NCBI GenBank assembly: GCA_009785775.1
Contig: WQVR01000050.1
Span: 1 to 6,746, forward strand
Length of the DNA: 6,746 bases
Direction: 5' to 3'
Source: Candidatus Proendomicrobium guianensium
GTDB taxonomy: Bacteria > Elusimicrobiota > Endomicrobiia > Endomicrobiales > Endomicrobiaceae
Shown here: piece by piece, positions 1 to 6,480 of the stretch
Position numbering within the stretch: position 1 is the stretch's first letter
Layout of the letters: every line of letters starts with the position of its first letter
Notes under the pieces: model-generated
Database searches by the model: none
What the model saw: only the letters and a program-made list of their open reading frames with translations
What the model was told of the DNA's origin: nothing
Made by a program: the position numbers and the translations under genes

Positions 1-657
1 AACTCCCAAAGCTAGCAAACTTTCCCACATAATGCCTGCGTACTGCTTTGGTACAAAAATTTCAAAACCGTCTTCACCCGTATAACCTGTGCGTGCAGCC
101 AACATAGTCGGCAACATAGCTTGCTTATTATTAAACTCCAATTCATCACAGTTAAAATATTTAATTTGGGATAAATCATTTACAACTATATTTTGCAAAA
201 CGGCTTGAGATTTAGGGCCTTGCAGACTTATTAAGCAAATTTCGCTACTTTTGTTTTCTATGCTTACATTTTCGGGTTTATTTTGGTTTAACCATGCTAA
301 ATCTTTATCTAAGTTTCCTGCGTTTACAACCATTAAATATTTGCCATCAAACCTATACACTATTACATCGTCTACTATGCCGCCTTGCAGGTTTAAAAGC
401 ACAGAGTACTTTGCCTTTTTTTCAGACATGCCCGAAATATTACCAACTGTAATTTTATCTAAAAATTTACCGCTATCCGAACCTGATATTTCAAACGTAC
501 CCATATGCGACACATCAAACATACCGCAGTTTTCACGCACTGACGCATGTTCACTTGCAACAGAAACATATTGAAGCGGCATATCCCAACCGCCGAATTC
601 GGTTATTTTGGCTTTAAGTTTTAGATGTTCATTGTACAAAGGAGTTTTTTTGTTCAT
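1..657 (-). CDS. gcvT: Glycine cleavage system T protein (aminomethyltransferase), C-terminal part beyond window
   Basis: GcvT takes the aminomethyl group carried on the lipoyl arm of the H protein, passes the one-carbon unit to tetrahydrofolate and releases ammonia. I translated 219 codons from the ATG at 657; the frame stays open to the left edge, so roughly 60% of a typical 360-residue protein is present. The N-terminus reads MNKKTPLYNEHLKLKAKI, followed by EFGGWDMPLQY, RENCGMFDVSHMG (residues 41-53) and GGIVDDVIVYR, then the strongly diagnostic RTGYTGEDGFEIF (about residues 187-199). These are the folate-binding GcvT core motifs. The start overlaps the lpdA stop by 4 bp (ATGA) and has no clear Shine-Dalgarno, so translation probably depends on ribosomes finishing lpdA. 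The lpdA neighbour supports a glycine cleavage operon; gcvH and gcvP would be expected further left, which I cannot see. YgfZ-like relatives are a less likely alternative given the intact motifs. Confidence 0.96.
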   Translation of the reverse strand, partial: MNKKTPLYNEHLKLKAKITEFGGWDMPLQYVSVASEHASVRENCGMFDVSHMGTFEISGSDSGKFLDKITVGNISGMSEKKAKYSVLLNLQGGIVDDVIVYRFDGKYLMVVNAGNLDKDLAWLNQNKPENVSIENKSSEICLISLQGPKSQAVLQNIVVNDLSQIKYFNCDELEFNNKQAMLPTMLAARTGYTGEDGFEIFVPKQYAGIMWESLLALGV

Positions 658-2009
658 TTTGCGGTGTTTGCTGTATTTGGCAATTCCGTGCAACAGCCTA
701 AAGCATGGGTTATAGCATTAAGCAAACCCTCTGTAAGCGACGGATGAAAAAAACCGCTTGGCTTTAAACTTTTTACGCTTATGCCGGAATGAATTATTTG
801 CGAGGCGGTATGTATAATTTCAAACGAATGCGCGCCTATTATCCAACAGCCTATAAGCTTATGGGTGTTTTTATCCACTGCAACTTTTATAAAGCCTTGG
901 CGTTCGCCCTCTATGAAAGCTTTACCGCTTGCGGTAAAGGGATACTTGCCGGTTAAAACATTTTCATTTTTATCAAAATCTGCCGTTTTAACGCTTGCCG
1001 CAGGAGGGCTAGAAAATACCGCATACGGCGTAACGCCGTTTTCAATAATTGTTGCCTGCCCGAAAATACTTTCTACTGCTTCCACACCATAGTTACTTGC
1101 CGTATAAGCTAGCATACCTTTGCCTGTACAGTCTCCTGCGGCATAAATGTTTTCAATATTTGTTTTGTACGCTTCGTCTGTTTTTATAAAGCCTTTGGGT
1201 GTAAATTCTAAGCCTATTGCTTTAAGTCCTAAATTATCGTTAAACTTTCTGCCGACCGCCACCAAAACTTTTTGGGGGCTAAGCCCCTTTATAACTTCAA
1301 CAATACTTTTACAATCAGTAATAACTTCCACGCCTTGCCTTGCAAAGTTTTTTTGTATTTCTGCAACTATTTCTTTATCTTCATTAGGCAGCAAAGCATC
1401 TGCATATTCGGCAATTGTTACGCGCACGCCAAGCGATGAAAATATTGTAGCCATTTCAACGCCTATTGCCCCCCCGCCGACTACAAACAAGCTTTCAGGC
1501 AGTACTTCTAAGTTTAAAATATCGGTTGAATCTATTATATTATCGTGGTTAATTTCAAGACCGCTAATTTCAGCGGGCACAGAACCCGCGGCGATAATTA
1601 TTTTACCTGCGGAAATTTCAGCGCCGTCTACAACAATTGTGCTTGCGTTTTTAAAGCGAGCAGAACCTGAAATTATTTCAATACCGTAAGATTTTATTTT
1701 TAACTCATTACCTTTTCTAAGAGCATTTACCATTTGATTTTTCTTCGCCATAATGGCGTTTAATTCAAAAGGCTCTAAATTTGCTTTTAGCCCGTATGAC
1801 GACAGTTTTGAAATTTTTCTTATATTATTTACCGCTTCGCTTAAAAACTTTGTAGGCATACAGCCTGCGTTCAAACAAGTGCCGCCTAAAGCGTTTTGTT
1901 CTATCAGACACACTTTTAAGCCTTCTGGCACGCCAAGTTGCGCGGCGCGTATAGCGGCAGAAGTTCCTGCAGGACCCGCGCCGATAACAACAATATCATA
2001 TTTAGGCAT
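654..2009 (-). CDS. lpdA: Dihydrolipoamide dehydrogenase (E3 / glycine cleavage L protein)
   Basis: This 451-residue flavoprotein reoxidises dihydrolipoyl groups with NAD+. It shows the N-terminal FAD fold GAGPAG (10-15), the redox disulfide GGTCLNAGC (C45, C50), the NAD-binding GGGAIGVE (178-185), the second FAD motif AAGDC (290-294), and the C-terminal dimerisation domain with the catalytic pair in HPSLTE (H422, E427). The His-Glu pair argues for a true Lpd rather than mercuric reductase. The protein is slightly shorter than the usual 460-475 residues: the stretch before VLVAVGR (about 228-254) is shorter than usual, so the beta-rich insertion of the NAD domain is trimmed. A vicinal cysteine pair (C439, C440) sits in the tail. 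The ATG at 2009 directly follows the stop of the small gene upstream, with a weak AGAGAG element 6-7 nt before it; the gene ends inside the gcvT start. That linkage suggests it serves glycine cleavage, although a single E3 often also serves 2-oxoacid dehydrogenases. Confidence 0.95.
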   Translation of the reverse strand: MPKYDIVVIGAGPAGTSAAIRAAQLGVPEGLKVCLIEQNALGGTCLNAGCMPTKFLSEAVNNIRKISKLSSYGLKANLEPFELNAIMAKKNQMVNALRKGNELKIKSYGIEIISGSARFKNASTIVVDGAEISAGKIIIAAGSVPAEISGLEINHDNIIDSTDILNLEVLPESLFVVGGGAIGVEMATIFSSLGVRVTIAEYADALLPNEDKEIVAEIQKNFARQGVEVITDCKSIVEVIKGLSPQKVLVAVGRKFNDNLGLKAIGLEFTPKGFIKTDEAYKTNIENIYAAGDCTGKGMLAYTASNYGVEAVESIFGQATIIENGVTPYAVFSSPPAASVKTADFDKNENVLTGKYPFTASGKAFIEGERQGFIKVAVDKNTHKLIGCWIIGAHSFEIIHTASQIIHSGISVKSLKPSGFFHPSLTEGLLNAITHALGCCTELPNTANTAK

Positions 2010-2189
2010 TTATGCTCTCTTGGGTCTTTTGCTTGTTACTTTACCGTCTGGCAATTCATATACAATACGCCCATTTCTATAAAAAACATTGGGAAGCCCC
2101 ATTTCTCTGTTTTCTTTTTGGGCATTTTTTACAGCTTTAGCAAAGACTTTTGTTATTTCACTAGAAAGAGCTTTAGTTTCCTTTGTCAT
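2010..2189 (-). CDS. Small protein paired with the zeta-like kinase; candidate antitoxin/partner
   Basis: This 59-residue ORF was found by hand translation. It starts MTKETKALSSEITKVFAKAV, continues with a charged predicted helix to about residue 30, then GLPNVFYRNGRIVYELPDG (31-49), a likely two-strand beta hairpin, and ends with a basic tail, SKRPKRA. Its ATG lies 17 bp inside the 3' end of the zeta-like gene and is preceded by AGGCGG at 6-nt spacing. Its TAA abuts the lpdA ATG with no gap. From memory, small proteins of about 50-70 residues with a helix followed by a 'G-P-x-V-x-R-x-G-x-I-V-x-x-P-D-G' hairpin are common beside zeta-like kinases, so an antitoxin or regulatory partner is a reasonable inference; this was not tested by search. 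Being toxin-first, the order is opposite to epsilon-zeta and PezAT. The protein has no recognisable DNA-binding domain, signal peptide or membrane segment. Confidence 0.8.
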   Translation of the reverse strand: MTKETKALSSEITKVFAKAVKNAQKENREMGLPNVFYRNGRIVYELPDGKVTSKRPKRA

Positions 2190-2766
2190 TTGAAACCGCC
2201 TTTAAAAAATTATCATATAAATTTTTTGAACTACTTGAAACTTTAACTTTAATCCCTGCTCCATTAGCAACTTGCAAAGGCTTTTCCATATTATAATATA
2301 AAAACCATTCGTCCGCCATCTCCCTATAAATATTCCAAAAATTATACAAACTTCTTGCAAACCTTCTTTTAACATCTTCATCAGGTACGTAATGCCCGCC
2401 TTTTTTAACTCTGTCTTTTATTCTTTCTATACATAAAGCAGGGTTGTCTATAAAAGTATAAACTATAATTATTTTATACTCTTTCTTTTTGGCTTTTTCA
2501 ATTTTTTTGACAACATAGCTTCTACTCGATAAAGTTGACTCAAAAGCTATGTTCTTTTTATTTTCTATTAAACCGTCTAATTTGTTTATAGCCGTTTTGC
2601 CTGCACTTAAGCGTACGGCAGTAATATCATCTGGACTTATTTCTTTTGCTATTTCATCAGCATTTAAAAAATAATAATCTTTTTTATTTTTTAAAAATTC
2701 TTTTGAAACCGTAGTTTTGCCTACGCCGTTAGCGCCGGCAAATATAATCAAGTAATAACTTTTCAT
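2173..2766 (-). CDS. Zeta-toxin-like P-loop kinase (COG4185 type)
   Basis: This 197-residue cytoplasmic P-loop protein has the layout of zeta-toxin-like kinases: Walker A GANGVGKTT (11-19); an LNADEIA segment with D37, the position of the conserved acidic residue; FESTL (75-79), matching the FE(T/S)TL motif; a strand IIIVYTFID (99-107); and RVKKGGHYVPDEDVKRRFAR (119-138), the arginine-rich GGHxVP signature that contributes phosphate-binding arginines. Characterised zeta and PezT enzymes phosphorylate UDP-N-acetylglucosamine and poison wall synthesis. The substrate of this shorter COG4185 group is not something I can infer from sequence. All expected catalytic motifs look intact. The gene is strikingly AT-rich (about 30% GC against about 44% in ispG), with many AAA lysine codons, suggesting acquisition by transfer. 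The ATG at 2766 follows a weak GGTAGG element and lies 13 bp after the stop of the nuclease remnant. A 59-codon partner gene overlaps its 3' end. Confidence 0.88.
   Translation of the reverse strand: MKSYYLIIFAGANGVGKTTVSKEFLKNKKDYYFLNADEIAKEISPDDITAVRLSAGKTAINKLDGLIENKKNIAFESTLSSRSYVVKKIEKAKKKEYKIIIVYTFIDNPALCIERIKDRVKKGGHYVPDEDVKRRFARSLYNFWNIYREMADEWFLYYNMEKPLQVANGAGIKVKVSSSSKNLYDNFLKAVSNDKGN
2196..2201 (-). promoter_or_regulatory. Ribosome-binding site of the 59-codon gene
   Basis: The minus strand reads AGGCGG six bases before the ATG at 2189, one mismatch from AGGAGG. It lies within the last codons of the zeta-like kinase gene. It is a better Shine-Dalgarno than those before the kinase or lpdA, and is the main reason for treating the short overlapping ORF as a real gene with this start. 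Confidence 0.65.
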
Positions 2767-2779
2767 TTTATAAAACTAC

Positions 2780-3134
2780 CTACCCTCTTTTCCTTTTTAT
2801 TTCATCCAGTGTTTTGCCTTTTTTAGTTTTCCAATCAGTCCACCCATTAGATTGTCTTCCAAGAACGCAAGTTGATGCAGCGCTAGGAGATGCAAACAAA
2901 TAATTTTCATTGAAAATCAATTTATTGCTCTGCTTTTTTAAAATACCACTTGAGATTAATTTATTTCTAGCGTTAATAAAACTATACCCTTTTGTGATTC
3001 TTAGTCTACATTCAGCTCCCTTAAAAACTGTAAAACCACTTTCCGTATATTGAGTTTGTTATAGTAGCAACCCTTATACCTTTTGGTGAGCCGTCTGGAA
3101 GAAAAATCTGAATCGTTTTAGCATTATTATTCAT
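2780..3134 (-). pseudogene. Remnant of a GIY-YIG nuclease with C-terminal DUF4357; catalytic domain deleted
   Basis: Two pieces of one recognisable family are present in different frames. From the ATG at 3134 the first reads MNNNAKTIQIFLPDGSPKG, then IRVATIT, the usual leader of GIY-YIG/DUF4357 proteins, and runs into a TAA at 3021-3023 after 37 codons. In the +1 frame, open from 3058 to the TAG at 2780-2782, follow YTESGFTVFKGAECRL, then NARNKLISSGIL, then YLFASPSAASTCVLGR with SNGWTDW and GKTLDE, which are the DUF4357 hallmarks. Complete members are roughly 280-300 residues, so about 170 residues including the entire GIY-YIG nuclease domain are missing, with the join near 3045-3062. The second piece has no ATG before its conserved part. 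The start lies 5 bp after the proS stop, with GGGGA upstream. A single-base indel in 3021-3058 would fuse the pieces into a protein of about 115 residues, so a functional mini-protein or sequencing error is possible though less likely. Confidence 0.85.
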
Positions 3135-3139
3135 TTGTA

Positions 3140-4849
3140 TTATTTCCCCAAAAGTTTTAATGTTTCTGTCAGGGCATTTTCAGGTGTTAAAAGCTGAAAT
3201 TTATTTTTGTCGTCTTTGCGGGCTTTAAGTTCAACATTGCCGTTTGCCAAGTTTTTTTCGCCTATGGTTATGCGATATGGTATGCCTATTAAATCTGAAT
3301 CTTTAAACTTTATGCCTGCGCGTTCGTCACGGTCGTCAAGCAAAACATCTACACCTTTTTCTTTCAAACCATTGTAAAGAGTTTCGGCGGTTTCTTTTGT
3401 TTTAGCGTCTGCCATGTTTACGGCAACTACAACAACCTCAAACGGCGCTATAGCGGCAGGCCAGATAATACCGTTTTCGTCGTGGGATTGTTCTATGGTG
3501 GCGGCAAGTATTCTTGTTACGCCTATGCCGTAGCAACCCATTACCATAAGGTTAGATTTACCCTCAGCGTCTAAATAAGTTGCCTGCATACTTTCAGAGT
3601 ACTTGGTGCCAAGTTTAAAAGTATGCCCTATTTCTATACCACGCGCGAAAGAAAGCTGCGCTTTCAGGCATTTCGGACAAAAATCACCTGACTGCACCTT
3701 TCTTATGTCGGCAATAATATCTGCTTTAAAATCTTTGTTAATATTCACATTTTTCAAGTGATAATCTTTTTTATTTGCGCCTGTTACGGCATTAGCCAAG
3801 TTTTCTACAGATAAGTCCGCAATTATTTTTATTTTTTGTTTTAAATTTAATGGTGAGGCAAAACCGCAAGGCGCACCGGTAACAGCCTCTATCACTTCGT
3901 CATTTGCAAGCGAAAGCTCTATACTGCCCAGTAATGTTTGCAGTTTAACTTCGTTTACTTCTCTGTCACCCCTGATAAGTACAATTGCAGGCGCGCCGTC
4001 TGAAACATAAATTAAAGTTTTTATAAACTTTTCAGGTGTGGCATTTAAAAATTTTGCGACATCTGCAACCGAGGTAATATTTGGCGTATGAATTTCTTCC
4101 ATATTTAAAAGTTCTTCTTTGGGGTTTTCTAAAGGCAAGCTTTCGGCTTTTTCTGTGTTTGCGCCGTAACCGCAGGTGCAGTGCGCTATTTCTTCCTCGC
4201 CTGTTGCGGCAAGCACCATAAATTCATGACTGAAACTTCCCCCTATTGCCCCAGAAGCCGCTTCAACAGCGCGAAACTCAAAGCCGCATTTTTGGCAAAT
4301 ATTTACATAAGCCTGATACATTTTTTTATAATAATTTTCTAAGTCTGCTTCGTCTGCGTGAAAAGAGTAAGCGTCTTTCATTAAAAATTCACGCGCGCGC
4401 ATAACGCCAAAACGCGGGCGTATTTCATCGCGAAATTTCACGCCAAACTGGTAAAGCATTACGGGAAGTTGTTTATAAGAGTTTACGTCTTTTCGCACTA
4501 AATCGGTAATGGCTTCTTCTGCTGTGGGCGCAAGGCAAAACTCGGCGGCTTTGCGGTCTTTAAGGCGAAATAACTCTTTGCCGTAAACGTTCCAACGCCC
4601 TGTTTCAAGCCACAAATCTTTAGGCATAAGAAGCGGTAGCACTACCTCTTGCCCTAAGGCCGCGTTCATTTCCTCGCGAATAATATTTTCAACTTTGCGA
4701 AGCGCACGCAGACCCAAAGGTAAATATTCAAAAAGCCCGCTTGAAAGCTTGCGCACAAGCCCCGCGCGTATCATAAGTTTTGCGGATATATTATCTGCAT
4801 CGGAAGGCGCTTCTCTAAGAGTAGGTATTAACATTTTTGAGTAGTACAT
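3140..4849 (-). CDS. proS: Prolyl-tRNA synthetase, bacterial type with editing insertion
   Basis: This 569-residue class II synthetase charges tRNA-Pro with proline. Its length and layout match the bacterial form (E. coli 572). The N-terminal catalytic half includes LMIRAGLVRKLSSGLFEYLP (25-44, motif 1 area), the motif 2 region with T109, E111 and R140 in FRDEIRPRFGVMRAREFLMK, and DAYSFH. An inserted editing domain at about 225-385 contains GDREVNEVKL and hydrolyses Ala-tRNA-Pro in this family. Motif 3, GCYGIGVTR, lies at 438-446, followed by IIWPAAIAPF and a C-terminal anticodon-binding domain (about 468-569) with DDRDERAGIKFKD. The usual THEE of motif 2 is TAEE here (A110). The ATG at 4849 is chosen because MYYSKMLIPTL aligns with the family N-terminus and a GGGAGA element stands about 6 nt upstream; M6 is a weaker alternative. 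It starts 92 bp after greA, just past a T-tailed hairpin. Confidence 0.98.
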   Translation of the reverse strand: MYYSKMLIPTLREAPSDADNISAKLMIRAGLVRKLSSGLFEYLPLGLRALRKVENIIREEMNAALGQEVVLPLLMPKDLWLETGRWNVYGKELFRLKDRKAAEFCLAPTAEEAITDLVRKDVNSYKQLPVMLYQFGVKFRDEIRPRFGVMRAREFLMKDAYSFHADEADLENYYKKMYQAYVNICQKCGFEFRAVEAASGAIGGSFSHEFMVLAATGEEEIAHCTCGYGANTEKAESLPLENPKEELLNMEEIHTPNITSVADVAKFLNATPEKFIKTLIYVSDGAPAIVLIRGDREVNEVKLQTLLGSIELSLANDEVIEAVTGAPCGFASPLNLKQKIKIIADLSVENLANAVTGANKKDYHLKNVNINKDFKADIIADIRKVQSGDFCPKCLKAQLSFARGIEIGHTFKLGTKYSESMQATYLDAEGKSNLMVMGCYGIGVTRILAATIEQSHDENGIIWPAAIAPFEVVVVAVNMADAKTKETAETLYNGLKEKGVDVLLDDRDERAGIKFKDSDLIGIPYRITIGEKNLANGNVELKARKDDKNKFQLLTPENALTETLKLLGK

Positions 4850-4866
4850 TGTATTCTCCCTGCGTT

Positions 4867-4913
4867 AAAAAATAATCATACTACAGCAAGTTGCTTGCAA
4901 AGTATGATTATTT
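4867..4913 (-). terminator. T-tailed composite hairpin between greA and proS (terminator or attenuator)
   Basis: A perfect 13-bp inverted repeat (AAATAATCATACT at 4870-4882 and its complement at 4901-4913) encloses a second 5-bp stem (GCAAG 4886-4890 with CTTGC 4894-4898) around a 3-nt loop, separated by a small asymmetric internal loop. On the minus strand the stem is followed by an unbroken run of six T residues (4872-4867), some belonging to the stem base, which is the layout of an intrinsic terminator for the rseP-ispG-greA unit. The outer stem is AT-rich, so termination may be only partial. The T run ends 17 nt before the proS ATG, leaving no room for a conventional promoter after it. 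The downstream arm also contains TATGAT (4880-4875), a possible -10 element for proS with a poor TTTGCA-like -35 at 15-bp spacing. An attenuator, processing hairpin or operator are alternatives. Confidence 0.6.
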
Positions 4914-4916
4914 AAA

Positions 4917-4929
4917 GGAACTAAGTTCC
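4917..4929 (-). other. Short stem-loop 3' of greA
   Basis: GGAAC at 4917-4921 and GTTCC at 4925-4929 form a perfect 5-bp stem with a 3-nt loop, 12 bp beyond the greA stop and immediately upstream (in transcription order) of the larger T-tailed hairpin. It lacks its own T run. It may simply protect or shape the greA 3' end, or be part of a two-hairpin leader for proS. A 5-bp stem can arise by chance, so this is a weak call. Confidence 0.35.
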
Positions 4930-4941
4930 CGCTGTTATATA

Positions 4942-5406
4942 TTAGCGCGTTATTTTTGTTATTTTAAACTTTGCTTTTCCCGCGGGCAATTCAACTGTTA
5001 CTTTGTCGCCCTCTTTATGCCCCAAGAGTCCAGCCGCCAGAGGCGAGCCTACCGAAATTTTCATTTCGGCGGGGTTGGCTTCTTCAACGTCTACTATGGT
5101 ATATGTGTAGTCGTCGCCGTCTTCGTCTTTTATTGTTACGGTTACGCCTATAAATACTTTACCGGTGTCTATATCTGTATCTTCTATAATTTTTGCGCGT
5201 GAAAGTTTAGAGTCAATTTCGGCTAGGCGCCTCATAACGTGCGTTAAGGCTTCTTTTGCGGCGTGATATTCGGCGTTTTCGCGCAAATCCCCGTGCTCGC
5301 GGGCGCGGGCAATTTCTTCTGTAATTTCAGGCTTGCGCTTTTGAAGTTTTTGATACTCGTCTATAAGTTTTTGCCTGCCTTCTCTGGTTAAATAAATTTC
5401 TGCCAT
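4942..5406 (-). CDS. greA: Transcription elongation factor GreA
   Basis: GreA binds the RNA polymerase secondary channel and stimulates cleavage of backtracked transcripts. The 154-residue product has the family size (E. coli 158). It has an N-terminal antiparallel coiled coil (about 1-75) with the acidic tip REHGDLRENAEYHAAKE, where D40 and E43 correspond to the magnesium-coordinating tip residues of GreA. A C-terminal FKBP-like domain contains VTIKDEDGDDYTYTIV, ISVGSPLAAGLLGHKEGDKV and a final VELPAGKAKFKI. The ATG at 5406 is supported by AGAGAGG about 7 nt upstream, which lies in the last codons of ispG; only 3 bp separate the ispG stop and this start, so the two are probably translationally coupled. 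GreB is less likely because of the GHKEGD and VELPAG composition of the C-terminal domain. Its stop is followed by two stem-loops before proS. Confidence 0.97.
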   Translation of the reverse strand: MAEIYLTREGRQKLIDEYQKLQKRKPEITEEIARAREHGDLRENAEYHAAKEALTHVMRRLAEIDSKLSRAKIIEDTDIDTGKVFIGVTVTIKDEDGDDYTYTIVDVEEANPAEMKISVGSPLAAGLLGHKEGDKVTVELPAGKAKFKITKITR

Positions 5407-5409
5407 AGT

Positions 5410-6474
5410 TTAACCTCTCTTCTTTACTATATTGATTAATGTTTTTACCCATTTGTCGGGGCTTACTTTACCTACAACTTTACCTTTCTCAAATAACACG
5501 CCAAAGTCCGCAGAGCCTGCTATGCCAAAATCTGCCTCTGCCGCTTCCCCGGGGCCGTTTACCACACAGCCCATCAAGGCTACTTTAAGCGGTTTCTTTA
5601 CTTTTATCGGGCGCAAGGCGCCTTCAAATTTATTTACAATATCTATCAGGTTTACCTGACAGCGCGCGCATGTCGGACAGGAAATAATTTCAACGCCCTG
5701 ACGGCGCAAGTCCAAAGCATTAAGCAAACTGTATGCTACTTTAACTTCTTCAACGGGGTCGGCGGTAAGTGAAACTCTTATAGTATCGCCAAGCCCTCCG
5801 TATAGTAAAATGGCAAGCCCTGCGCAAGACTTTACCGTACCGCTTGCCAAAGTGCCTGCTTCGGTAATACCTAAGTGCAACGGATAGTTGCGCTTGGTAG
5901 CAAAAAGTTTATAGGCTTCCACTGTGGTTGCAATGTCTGAAGCTTTAAGCGAAACAACAATATTATAGAACTTGTGTTTCTCAAGTATTTTTATATTTTC
6001 AAGCGCTGCATTAACTAATATTTTTGCTTTATTTTTAGCATTTGCGCCATGTGCTTCTTTTAAGGAACCCGCATTTACACCTACCCGAATGGGAATGCCT
6101 GCTTTTTTTGCTTCTTTTACCACTGCTTCAACGCGCTCGGGAGCGCCGATATTTCCCGGGTTAATGCGCAAAGCATCTGCGCCGTGTTTTATTGCTTCTA
6201 TAGCAAGGCTAGCGTCAAAATGAATATCAGCTACAAGGGGTATTTTAATATTTTTTTTTATTTGTTTAATTGCCTTGGCTGATTCTAAACAAGGCACCGA
6301 AACACGCACAATTTCGCAGCCAGTATTTTGCAAAGCCTTAATTTGGGCAACAGTTTTTTTTACGTCTTTTGTCGGGGTGTTTGTCATAGACTGCACAACA
6401 ACGGGCGCGCCGCCGCCCACTATAACCCCGCCGACATTTACTTTTTTAGTGTTTTGTCTGGTGCAATATTTCAT
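5410..6474 (-). CDS. ispG: 4-hydroxy-3-methylbut-2-enyl diphosphate synthase (MEP pathway, GcpE)
   Basis: IspG converts 2-C-methyl-erythritol 2,4-cyclodiphosphate to HMBPP, the penultimate step of non-mevalonate isoprenoid synthesis, using a [4Fe-4S] cluster. The 354-residue protein is of the compact bacterial type without the plant/Chlamydia insertion. It shows PVVVQSMTNTPTKD (24-37), the TIM-barrel segments VADIHFDASLAIEA (81-94) and LRINPGNIG (102-110), and LHLGITEAG (199-207). The cluster ligands are C266 and C269 (SCPTC) plus C303, with E310 in GCVVNGPGEA, matching E. coli C270, C273, C305 and E312. All expected catalytic residues are present. The ATG at 6474 is 6 bp after the rseP stop, with AGGTAG overlapping that stop. 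Sitting between rseP and greA, it is part of one transcription unit; rseP next to MEP genes (dxr, ispG) is a common bacterial arrangement and suggests dxr may lie further right. Confidence 0.98.
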   Translation of the reverse strand: MKYCTRQNTKKVNVGGVIVGGGAPVVVQSMTNTPTKDVKKTVAQIKALQNTGCEIVRVSVPCLESAKAIKQIKKNIKIPLVADIHFDASLAIEAIKHGADALRINPGNIGAPERVEAVVKEAKKAGIPIRVGVNAGSLKEAHGANAKNKAKILVNAALENIKILEKHKFYNIVVSLKASDIATTVEAYKLFATKRNYPLHLGITEAGTLASGTVKSCAGLAILLYGGLGDTIRVSLTADPVEEVKVAYSLLNALDLRRQGVEIISCPTCARCQVNLIDIVNKFEGALRPIKVKKPLKVALMGCVVNGPGEAAEADFGIAGSADFGVLFEKGKVVGKVSPDKWVKTLINIVKKRG

Positions 6475-6480
6475 AACCCG

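Noticed and set aside
251..574. 107-codon plus-strand open frame
   Set aside because: It is antisense to gcvT, whose motifs are unambiguous over the same bases; no ribosome-binding site or recognisable domain.
1147..1689. 180-codon plus-strand open frame opposite lpdA
   Set aside because: It lies entirely antisense to the well-supported lpdA and its translation (runs of Ser, Pro, Thr and Ile) shows no domain; it is a codon-bias shadow.
2767..2782. Possible promoter just before the zeta-like gene (TTATAAAATG)
   Set aside because: The TATAAA-like bases are immediately next to the start codon, leaving no room for a transcription start and leader, and no -35 partner is evident.
2903..2917. 6-bp inverted repeat ATTTTC/GAAAAT
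   Set aside because: It lies inside the DUF4357 coding remnant, is short and AT-rich, and has no T tail on the transcribed strand; chance is sufficient.
2010..3134. Insertion sequence or integron-type mobile element at the island
   Set aside because: I see no transposase or integrase, terminal inverted repeats, obvious target duplication or tRNA; the island is called only from composition and gene content.
4891..5202. 103-codon plus-strand open frame
   Set aside because: It begins inside the hairpin downstream of greA and runs antisense to greA; Tyr/Phe/Cys-rich composition is typical of a shadow frame.
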